This document shows, in pieces, positions 1 through 5,016 of a DNA stretch of 11,883 nucleotides (positions are counted from its first letter, which is position 1; each line of letters starts with the position of its first letter). Origin of the DNA: Fimihabitans intestinipullorum (GTDB lineage Bacteria; Bacillota_I; Bacilli_A; RF39; UBA660); the NCBI GenBank assembly GCA_018714965.1, contig DVML01000023.1:1-11883 (forward strand). The letters run 5' to 3'. The notes beneath the pieces are model-generated. The model was given only the letters and a program-made list of their open reading frames with translations. It did not search any database and was not told the origin of the DNA. A program made the position numbers and the translations under genes.

Positions 1-2
1 CG

Positions 3-302
3 CAGATTAGTGCGAATTTTAACGTGTATATCTCTAGTATTACAGAAAAGAAAGTATATCGTGCTACAACAAACAGTACAAGTGTTGGAGAAGATAAATT
101 GACAGCTAGTTTTGATGTCGATTTAGATCTGTCTGGAAGTTATGCAGAATATACAGTGATTGTTAAAAATGATAGTAATTTTAATGTTGAATTAAAGGAA
201 ATTGAAGGAATTGATGAAGTAAATCAAAAAGTTCCAACAGAGATACAGTATTCTATAAGTGGAATAACAAAAGGAGAAATATTAGAAAAAGAACAACTAT
301 AA
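3..302 (+). CDS. 3' fragment of a secreted TasA/camelysin-like protein, probably cut by the IS
   Basis: The frame is open from the window edge (codons begin at base 3), so the N-terminus is missing; the GTG at 24 is internal and has no ribosome binding site. About 99 residues are visible. They contain alternating hydrophobic/polar beta-strand patterns such as SFDVDLDLSGSYAEYTVIVK and NFNVELKEIEGID, which resemble the beta-sandwich of SipW-dependent TasA/camelysin-type exported proteins (matrix fibre or surface proteins). Such proteins usually continue past a segment like KGEILEKEQ with another strand of the type 'tktvtVtvk'. Here the frame stops two codons later (TAA 300-302), exactly where the IS110-type end begins, so I infer C-terminal truncation. 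No continuation is recognisable beyond the element. Family assignment is from pattern only. Confidence 0.5.
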   Translation, partial: QISANFNVYISSITEKKVYRATTNSTSVGEDKLTASFDVDLDLSGSYAEYTVIVKNDSNFNVELKEIEGIDEVNQKVPTEIQYSISGITKGEILEKEQL

Positions 303-409
303 ATAAGTCAAGTAATATTCAACAAGTTTTATGAAAAAGTTTGAAAATAAAAATTTGTATAAATTATTGCATGACAAAAATAACTAAAGTATTCAGTTTT
401 TTGGAAAAT

Positions 410-1612
410 TTAGTTCTTGTTGTTCTTTATATAGTCGTATTTAATATAATCTCTATCTTCTTTAAGAATGTAGTAGATGATTGTTAAAAGTTTACGACTA
501 ATGCCAGCTAAGGCAACAAAATGGTGTTTACCTTCAGAAATTTTTTTATCGTAGTAAGCTCTTAATTCAGGTTCATTTGATATAGCAACAAGACTTGCAG
601 TATAAATGGCATGACGAAGATAAGGAGAACCTCTTTTAGAAGTTTTCTCATTGGAAGAAGCTTTATTACCCGATTGATTTTCAGAAGGATCAGTACCAGC
701 AAAAGCAATCAGTTTACTTGGTTTATCAAAATTATGGATATCTCCGATTTCAGATAAGATGATAGGAGCCAAATTAACACCGACACCAGGAACTGATAAA
801 AGATGACTATCTAATTTATTGTATAGATCTTTGATTTCTTTACTCACTTCATCAATTTGATTTTCTAAAAAAATAATTTGATTGATAAGTTGTTTGATTT
901 TAAAGGAACAAGCATCGGTAGTAAATTTGATACCAAAAGAAGATTTAGCTACTTCTTTTAGATGAGAAGCAGTATCTTTATTAAATCTACCCTTAGAATG
1001 TTTCGATAATAAATTAGCTAGTTTAGTAGTAGAAATCTTTAAGATGTCATCAGGAGTTGGACAGTTGAGTAATAATTGTTTAGAAGTTGTACCAAAGGTA
1101 TCACAAAAGAGCTTTTTATATTCTGGAAAAACTTTATCTAACAAAGCAATAACTTGAGTTTTTAAAGAAGAAACGTTATCAACAATGTTTGTTCTAAAAC
1201 GAGTTAATTGCTTTAAAGATAAAATATCTTCTTGAGGAAGTTTTGATTTACTAGAGCCAAAAACTCTCAAATAATCAGCAATAAGAATAGAATCAATAAC
1301 ATCATTTTTCTGCTTTCTATTATTATAAACTCCCCGATAAGATTTAATTTGATAAGGGTTATAAACAGAAACGTTAAATCCATTATCCGTTAAGGCAGAG
1401 TATAAAGAAAGCCAGTAATGACCAGTTGCTTTCATAGCAACTTCAATATTACTTAAATCACCAAGTTTATTTTGAATGGTAGTTAAAAGTTTATTGAAAC
1501 CATCATTACTATTAGTAAACTTAATTGCACGAAGAACAACATCTCCAGTGTTGTTAATAAGAGAAGCAACGTGATTTGTTTTAGCAATATCAACACCTAA
1601 AAAATAATTCAT
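410..1612 (-). CDS. IS110-family DEDD recombinase (transposase) with a substituted catalytic Glu
   Basis: This is the RNA-guided recombinase of an IS110 element, which excises the element as a circle and inserts it at sites chosen by its bridge RNA. The N-terminal RuvC-like domain (about 1-160) shows Asp8 in FLGVDIAKTNH, and Asp104 and Asp107 in KQKNDVIDSILIADYL. The third acidic residue is expected in the 'M/I-E-A-T-G' motif, but here the motif reads VAMKATGHYW, so residue 61 is Lys. The middle is coiled and helical (about 145-265). A helix-hairpin-helix (SVPGVGVNLAPIILSEIGD, 273-291) and a Tnp_20 domain follow, with the presumed nucleophile Ser325 in KTSKRGSPYLRHAIY. The length of 400 residues is normal. 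The start ATG (1612) has a GGAG 8 nt upstream. If Lys61 is real, the enzyme is probably inactive. Confidence 0.93.
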   Translation of the reverse strand: MNYFLGVDIAKTNHVASLINNTGDVVLRAIKFTNSNDGFNKLLTTIQNKLGDLSNIEVAMKATGHYWLSLYSALTDNGFNVSVYNPYQIKSYRGVYNNRKQKNDVIDSILIADYLRVFGSSKSKLPQEDILSLKQLTRFRTNIVDNVSSLKTQVIALLDKVFPEYKKLFCDTFGTTSKQLLLNCPTPDDILKISTTKLANLLSKHSKGRFNKDTASHLKEVAKSSFGIKFTTDACSFKIKQLINQIIFLENQIDEVSKEIKDLYNKLDSHLLSVPGVGVNLAPIILSEIGDIHNFDKPSKLIAFAGTDPSENQSGNKASSNEKTSKRGSPYLRHAIYTASLVAISNEPELRAYYDKKISEGKHHFVALAGISRKLLTIIYYILKEDRDYIKYDYIKNNKN

Positions 1613-1620
1613 AAAAACAA

Positions 1621-1815
1621 CTCCAATTCTTGATATTTAAGATAGAGGCGAATGCCCTCAATATCTTTACAAAGATATAACCTCGCGAATAAAAGGTAAA
1701 AGCTAACAAGCAAGTCCTTATACAACTTATTCATATCCAATTTGTAAAGAAGAGGCTTTAGTCTTAAATAAGAGCCAAATTGCTCAAGGAGGAAGCTAAA
1801 ACCACTCTATCTCTA
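1621..1815 (-). ncRNA. Candidate IS110 bridge RNA
   Basis: This region lies between the left end of the element and the recombinase start, where IS110 elements encode their bridge RNA. On the minus strand it folds into two nested loops. Loop 1: arms 1796-1803 and 1754-1761 pair (GGUUUUAG/CUAAAGCC, one G-U). Inside is a symmetric 10+10 nt internal loop (1786-1795 and 1762-1771) and an apical hairpin GAGC/GCUC (1782-1785, 1772-1775). Loop 2: arms 1741-1749 and 1665-1673 pair over 9 bp, followed inward by GAUAU/AUAUC (1733-1737, 1674-1678), GAAUAA/UUAUUC, AAGG/CCUU and a GCU/AGC tip. Two successive stems with large internal loops match the target-binding and donor-binding loops known from IS621. 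The RNA ends are approximate, and I could not match guide segments to the flanks with confidence. Confidence 0.6.
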
Positions 1816-1820
1816 CAGAC

Positions 1821-1849
1821 ATTATAATATAGATTTCAGAATCTACAAA
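1821..1849 (-). promoter_or_regulatory. Promoter for the bridge RNA / recombinase
   Basis: On the minus strand a perfect -10 TATAAT (1821-1826) lies just upstream of the structured RNA. The -35 in the integrated state is weak (TTGTAG, 1844-1849, 16-bp spacer). IS110 elements typically assemble a strong promoter only after circularisation. Here TTGACT (306-311, minus strand) in the other end would sit 17 bp from this TATAAT if the ends join at the shared AAT. Proposed from motif match only. Confidence 0.5.
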
Positions 1850-1871
1850 ATAATGAGTTTATAGATATCTC

Positions 1872-1901
1872 TTAACAAAAATCTAAATATAAGATAATAA
1901 T
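1872..1901 (+). promoter_or_regulatory. Possible promoter of spoVS
   Basis: TTAACA (1872-1877) and AATAAT (1896-1901) each match the sigma-A consensus at 5 of 6 positions, with an 18-bp spacer. This would start transcription near 1908, at the foot of the leader hairpin. The region is so A+T-rich that chance matches are easy. In Bacillus spoVS is driven by sigma-H, and I do not see a clear sigma-H site. Confidence 0.35.
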
Positions 1902-1911
1902 ATAAGATAAT
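1886..1911 (+). repeat. Perfect 13-bp tandem duplication in the spoVS leader
   Basis: The unit AATATAAGATAAT occurs at 1886-1898 and again, directly abutting, at 1899-1911. It overlaps the proposed -10 region and the start of the leader hairpin, so a change in copy number would shift promoter spacing. Confidence 0.85.
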
Positions 1912-1940
1912 GTAGTTAAAAAATATCTTAGCTACATTAT
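1907..1940 (+). promoter_or_regulatory. Leader hairpin just upstream of the spoVS ribosome binding site
   Basis: ATAATGTAG (1907-1915) is perfectly complementary to CTACATTAT (1932-1940), with a 16-nt A+T-rich loop. The hairpin ends four bases before the Shine-Dalgarno AGGAGGA (1944-1950). It could stabilise the 5' end of the mRNA or be a protein-binding palindrome. There is no U-run, so it is not an intrinsic terminator. Confidence 0.45.
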
Positions 1941-1957
1941 ACGAGGAGGAATTAATC

Positions 1958-2219
1958 ATGGAAACACTAAAAGTTTCATCAAAATCAAACCCAAATTCTG
2001 TGGCAGGGGGCACTGGCAAATGCGGTGAGAGAACACGATAACGTAGAGATTCAAGCAATTGGTGCAGGGGCACTTAATCAAGCGATTAAAGCAATTGCTA
2101 TTGCTCGTGGATTTGTTGCTCCATCCGGAAAGAATTTAGTTTGTATTCCTGCATTTACAGATATTGTAATTGATGGGGAAGAGAGAACTGCCATTAAACT
2201 TATTGTAGAAAGTAAATAA
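1958..2219 (+). pseudogene. spoVS: Stage V sporulation protein S, frameshifted
   Basis: SpoVS is a small, highly conserved Alba-like nucleic-acid-binding protein needed for progression through sporulation, usually 86 residues. The start ATG at 1958 has an excellent ribosome binding site (AGGAGGA, 7 nt away) and gives METLKVSSKSNPNSVAG. It then hits a run of five Gs (2006-2010), leaves the SpoVS frame and stops at 2039-2041. Dropping one G continues it as ALANAVREHDNVEIQAIGAG and on to the normal C-terminus (GEERTAIKLIVESK, stop 2217-2219), exactly 86 residues. So one inserted G breaks an otherwise complete gene. It could be a real recent mutation, a +1 slip site or a homopolymer sequencing error; the intact remainder favours a recent or artefactual change. 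Confidence 0.93.
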
Positions 2220-2240
2220 TACCCAATTGGGTATTTTTTT
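2216..2240 (+). repeat. 25-bp direct repeat, copy 1 (terminator)
   Basis: Bases 2216-2240 are identical to 11529-11553, including the T7 tail and the last bases of the stop-codon region. The two copies bracket the whole regulator-plus-operon island in direct orientation. They are terminators in both places, so identity may reflect duplication, homologous capture or a common terminator type of this genome. Confidence 0.85.
2218..2240 (+). terminator. Intrinsic terminator of spoVS
   Basis: The stem AATACCC/GGGTATT (2218-2224, 2229-2235) has an AATT loop and is followed by seven Ts. It overlaps the spoVS stop codon. The same 25-bp sequence recurs at the end of the polymer operon. Confidence 0.9.
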
Positions 2241-2267
2241 GTTATGAATATACTATTTGTAGGAAAA

Positions 2268-2285
2268 ATAACCTTGTACGGTTAA
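2268..2285 (+). promoter_or_regulatory. Operator-like site O1 upstream of the XRE gene
   Basis: Read on the minus strand the site is TTAACCGTACAAGGTTAT, matching O2 and O3 downstream (consensus TTAACCGTGYAAGGTTRA). Arms TAACC/GGTTA flank a short spacer, as expected for a dimeric HTH protein. It overlaps the proposed -35 of the regulator gene, which suggests autoregulation. Confidence 0.7.
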
Positions 2286-2302
2286 TAGTTTCTAACTAAT
2301 AA
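2274..2302 (+). promoter_or_regulatory. Weak candidate promoter of the XRE gene
   Basis: TTGTAC (2274-2279) and TAATAA (2297-2302) are 17 bp apart, about 30 bp before the start codon. The -10 matches the consensus at only three positions, so the assignment rests mainly on spacing and on the operator lying over the -35, as it does at the next promoter. Confidence 0.35.
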
Positions 2303-2332
2303 TTGTTAAAATTTTTCTATAAGGTGAAGCAT

Positions 2333-2572
2333 ATGAAAATAAATGAAGCAATATCAAGAAAGTTGTTGAAAATATGTAAAGAGAAAAAAATCTCTGTAAA
2401 TAAATTGGCTACAATCTGTTGCCTCACACAAAGTACGGTTCAAAATTTAATTGAGTGTAATTCTAAGAATCCTAAATTATTGACAATTGTACGAATATGT
2501 GATGGATTGGATATTAGCTTAACAGAATTTTTTGATGATGAAATCTTTTCGAATATCGAAAGGGAAGATTAA
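2333..2572 (+). CDS. Small XRE-family (Cro/CI-type) HTH regulator
   Basis: This is a 79-residue DNA-binding protein made almost entirely of one Cro/CI-type helix-turn-helix. Helices are visible in INEAISRKLLKICKEKK (3-19), VNKLATICC (22-30, turn helix) and TQSTVQNLI (32-40, recognition helix). The C-terminal LTIVRICDGLDISLTEFF (50-67) is typical of short Firmicute XRE regulators. There is no sensor or peptidase domain. I chose ATG 2333 because AAGGTG (2321-2326) is correctly placed; an upstream in-frame start at 2303 lacks one. Three copies of an 18-bp palindrome lie around it, one over its own promoter region and two around the promoter of the operon that follows, so it is most likely an autoregulator and repressor of that operon. 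Its signal is unknown. Confidence 0.9.
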   Translation: MKINEAISRKLLKICKEKKISVNKLATICCLTQSTVQNLIECNSKNPKLLTIVRICDGLDISLTEFFDDEIFSNIERED

Positions 2573-2586
2573 CGGTGCAAGGTTGA
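2569..2586 (+). promoter_or_regulatory. Operator-like site O2 over the operon -35
   Basis: TTAACGGTGCAAGGTTGA matches O3 at 15 of 18 positions. It overlaps the stop codon of the XRE gene and covers the first four bases of the -35 of the following promoter, a position where a bound repressor would block RNA polymerase. Confidence 0.7.
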
Positions 2587-2611
2587 CGGCCTTCTTTTTT
2601 TTCGATATAAT
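2583..2611 (+). promoter_or_regulatory. Strong sigma-A promoter of the surface-polymer operon
   Basis: TTGACG (2583-2588) and a perfect TATAAT (2606-2611) are separated by 17 bp. Transcription should start near 2618, inside O3. The spacer contains eight consecutive Ts (2595-2602), a slippage-prone tract that would change the spacing. Operators O2 and O3 overlap the two promoter elements. Confidence 0.85.
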
Positions 2612-2628
2612 TAACCGTGTAAGGTTAA
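2611..2628 (+). promoter_or_regulatory. Operator-like site O3 over the -10 edge and start point
   Basis: TTAACCGTGTAAGGTTAA is the most symmetric copy: arms TTAACC and GGTTAA are exact inverted repeats around six bases. It begins on the last base of the -10 and covers the predicted transcription start, a classic repressor position. Confidence 0.75.
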
Positions 2629-2645
2629 CTTTGGGAGTGGAATGT

Positions 2646-3797
2646 ATGATTCAAAAATATTTAATTAAGGTGGGTATTTTTCTTTTAAATTGTAGTTATA
2701 GTGTATTCAAACTGTTACCTACTAATTCTAATAAAGTATTATTTTTAAGTCGTCAGTCAAATAAACCATCGATTGATTTTCGTATGATTGTATCACAATT
2801 AGAAGAGGATCGTGATGTTAAAATTGTTATAATGACAAAACGAATTGAAAAAAACATGAAAGATGTTTTATTTAAAAATGTACCACTTTTTTTACGTCAA
2901 ATGTATCATTTGGCAACTTCAAAAGTTTGTATTGTGGATGGCTACAATATTACTGTTAGTGTTTTGAATCATAAAAAGTGTTTGATTATTTTTCAAATAT
3001 GGCATTCTTTAGGTGCAGTCAAAAAATTTGGTTATTTAGCACTAAAGACCCCATATCAACAAATGATTGCGAAAGAATTGAAAATGCATAAAAACTATTC
3101 ATATATTATCGCTCCGTCGATGGAAATTAAGAAGTATTTTAAACAGTGTTTTGGATATAAAGAGGATCATTTTTTGTTAGGTACTTTACCACGTATTGAA
3201 TATTTAAAAACGCATCATCGTGTGAATAAAGAAAAGATTTATAGAAAATATCCACAATTTAGAAATAAGAAGATTGTATTGTATGCACCAACTTTTAGAA
3301 CACAAGGAACAGATCGGACGCAAGAAATCATTGATGCTTTTCAAAATTCTAAATATCTTTTCATTTTAAAGGTACATCCTAATACGAAGACAAAGTATCG
3401 TATTTCGAATTGTGTTTATGATTGTCGCGAATTTAGTACATTACAGTTACTGTCTGTTGCAGATTACGTTATTACTGATTATTCGGGCATTTCATTAGAA
3501 GCAGCTTCTTTAAAAAAACCAGTTTATATTTATGGGTATGATTTTGAAGATTATCAGAAAGATCCAGGTATGAATTATGATTTGAAAAAGGAATTTGGAA
3601 AATACTTTTTTGAAGATGCGCATGCTTTATATGAATGTATTGCTCATGAGAAATACGATAAGCAAGTTGTGATAGATTATTTCAATAAATATGTAGTTCA
3701 AACACAAGATGTAACCCAGAAACTTGTGGATTTGATTATTGAGAAGGGATTAGAAGATGAAGAAACAGATTATCGATTATTTGAAAAAACATCCTAA
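2646..3797 (+). CDS. CDP-glycerol glycerophosphotransferase-family protein (TagB/TagF-like), first
   Basis: The protein has 383 residues and belongs to the family that moves glycerol phosphate (or a related polyol phosphate) from its CDP form onto a lipid-linked acceptor at the cytoplasmic face of the membrane. A hydrophobic N-terminus (about 8-24) precedes a GT-B-like fold. Family landmarks are His120 in IWHSLGAVKKFG, YAPTFR (213-218), His244 in LKVHPN and ITDYSG (276-281). The first motif departs from the usual WHGTPLKxLG found in the next two genes, so its acceptor or role probably differs (priming rather than polymerising is one option). The start at 2646 is preceded by GGGAG 8 nt upstream; the in-frame start at 2532 lies before the promoter and inside the XRE gene. 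Its last 41 bases overlap the next gene. Confidence 0.88.
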   Translation: MIQKYLIKVGIFLLNCSYSVFKLLPTNSNKVLFLSRQSNKPSIDFRMIVSQLEEDRDVKIVIMTKRIEKNMKDVLFKNVPLFLRQMYHLATSKVCIVDGYNITVSVLNHKKCLIIFQIWHSLGAVKKFGYLALKTPYQQMIAKELKMHKNYSYIIAPSMEIKKYFKQCFGYKEDHFLLGTLPRIEYLKTHHRVNKEKIYRKYPQFRNKKIVLYAPTFRTQGTDRTQEIIDAFQNSKYLFILKVHPNTKTKYRISNCVYDCREFSTLQLLSVADYVITDYSGISLEAASLKKPVYIYGYDFEDYQKDPGMNYDLKKEFGKYFFEDAHALYECIAHEKYDKQVVIDYFNKYVVQTQDVTQKLVDLIIEKGLEDEETDYRLFEKTS

Positions 3798-5016
3798 ATT
3801 GCGTAGATATGTACGTTGGGGATTACTACAATTTAGAAAATTACAATATCACATGTTGGGAATTGGTATTTCTGTTGATCCATATTGTATTATTTTTGAA
3901 AGTTATATGGGAAGAAAATATACTTGTAATCCGAAAGCACTTTATTTAGAAATGTTAACAAATCCTAAATATGCTTCTTATCATTTTATTTGGGCATTTA
4001 AAGAAACGGAAAAGTTTTCGGATTTAGAATCTGAAAGAACTCATCTTGTAAAGTATGGAAGTGTAGAATATAAAAAAGCATATCATCGCGCAAAATATTT
4101 TATTACGAATTCTAGATTGCCGGAGTGGATTGTGAAAAATAAGAAGCAAATTTATATTCAAACATGGCATGGAACTCCTTTAAAAAAGTTAGGGTATGAT
4201 ATTACTGTTTCGGGAAGTAATGCGATGAATTCTAAGAGAGAAATTTGCGACAAATATAGAAATGATGCGAAAAGATATGATTATATGATATCTCCCTCTC
4301 AGTTCTGTTCTGAAAAGTTTCGTTCTGCATTTCATTTATCGCCACATGTTAAAATCATTGAAAAAGGATATCCAAGAAATGATCAATTATTTCAAAGTAC
4401 GTCAAATCAGATTTTAAAACTAAAGAGAAGCTTACATATTCCAGATGATAAAACAGTGATTTTATATGCGCCAACATGGAGAGATAATGAACATAAATCA
4501 GGAGTAGGGTATATTCAGAATTTGGACATTAACTTTGATTTATTACAAACAGAATTAGGAGAAGATTATGTCATATTATTTCGAAGTCATTATTTTATAG
4601 CAAATGAATTTGATTTTTCGAAGTATAAAGGTTTTTTATTCGATGTAAGTAAATACGATGAAATTAATAATCTGTATCTGGTAAGTGACTTACTGATTAC
4701 AGATTATTCAAGTGTGTTCTTTGATTTTGCTAATTTAAAAAAACCTATGATTTTTTATATGTATGATTATGATACATATAAACATCAGTTGAGAGATTTT
4801 TATATTGATTTAGAGGAGTTACCAGGGCCAATTATCAAAGAAAAAAATGAAATGGAACTGTGCCTTAAAATTAAAAATATTAGACAAGAACAAAAAAAAT
4901 ATCAGAAGAAATACGAAAATTTTCATAAGAAATATAATTATTTAGATGACAAAAATTGTAGCAGGAAAGTATTAGAGGAGTGTGTTTTTCATGCAGAAGA
5001 TAAAACCGATTGTTAG
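3757..5016 (+). CDS. CDP-glycerol glycerophosphotransferase-family protein (TagF-like), second
   Basis: This 419-residue member of the teichoic-acid glycerophosphotransferase family has all the hallmark motifs: WHGTPLKKLG (137-146, His138 as likely base), YAPTWRD (237-243), RSHYFI (276-281, His278, equivalent to the second essential His of TagF) and ITDYSSVFFDF (314-324). The basic N-terminus (KKHPKLRRYVRWGLLQFRK) suggests peripheral membrane attachment; no clear transmembrane helix is seen. The start ATG 3757 has AAGGGA 7 nt upstream and overlaps the previous gene by 41 bp in another frame, implying translational coupling. It is the best candidate for the polymerase of the main chain, but the actual polyol is not readable from the sequence. 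Confidence 0.9.
   Translation: MKKQIIDYLKKHPKLRRYVRWGLLQFRKLQYHMLGIGISVDPYCIIFESYMGRKYTCNPKALYLEMLTNPKYASYHFIWAFKETEKFSDLESERTHLVKYGSVEYKKAYHRAKYFITNSRLPEWIVKNKKQIYIQTWHGTPLKKLGYDITVSGSNAMNSKREICDKYRNDAKRYDYMISPSQFCSEKFRSAFHLSPHVKIIEKGYPRNDQLFQSTSNQILKLKRSLHIPDDKTVILYAPTWRDNEHKSGVGYIQNLDINFDLLQTELGEDYVILFRSHYFIANEFDFSKYKGFLFDVSKYDEINNLYLVSDLLITDYSSVFFDFANLKKPMIFYMYDYDTYKHQLRDFYIDLEELPGPIIKEKNEMELCLKIKNIRQEQKKYQKKYENFHKKYNYLDDKNCSRKVLEECVFHAEDKTDC

Larger units (their letters stand above)
303..1842 (-). mobile_element. IS110-family insertion sequence (ends approximate)
   Basis: The element consists of a 400-residue DEDD/Tnp_20 recombinase gene in minus orientation, about 107 bp of noncoding DNA after its stop (303-409) and about 230 bp before its start (1613-1842). 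A long noncoding region upstream of the recombinase is the layout of the IS110 group proper; in the IS1111 group it lies downstream. I see no terminal inverted repeats, which is normal for IS110. The ends are not proven: I place them near 302-304 and 1840-1842 because both sites carry the trinucleotide AAT (+ strand) and joining them there gives a good circle-junction promoter. Insertion next to the truncated surface-protein gene suggests that gene was the target. Confidence 0.75.

Noticed and set aside
303..409. Search for a small gene or inverted terminal repeats at the right end of the IS
   Set aside because: Only A+T-rich noncoding DNA is seen; no ORF with a ribosome binding site and no repeat matching the other end.
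1667..1678. Local hairpin formed by the self-complementary ATATCTTT/AAAGATAT stretch as an independent terminator
   Set aside because: The same bases form a longer, nested pairing with 1733-1749 in the bridge-RNA fold, and no U-run follows.
1843..2073. Minus-strand open frame of 76 codons
   Set aside because: It is antisense to spoVS and its leader, with no family resemblance; the conserved SpoVS coding on the plus strand explains the sequence.
2303..2332. Upstream in-frame start for the XRE regulator
   Set aside because: It adds ten residues without a ribosome binding site and lies next to the predicted transcription start; ATG 2333 has AAGGTG at proper spacing.
2532..2645. Upstream start for the first glycerophosphotransferase
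   Set aside because: It would begin inside the XRE gene, cross the strong promoter and both operators, and add 38 residues with no family similarity; ATG 2646 has a good ribosome binding site.
4982..4990. GTG start for the fusion gene
   Set aside because: It is only one base from the Shine-Dalgarno sequence, too close for initiation; ATG 4991 is better placed.
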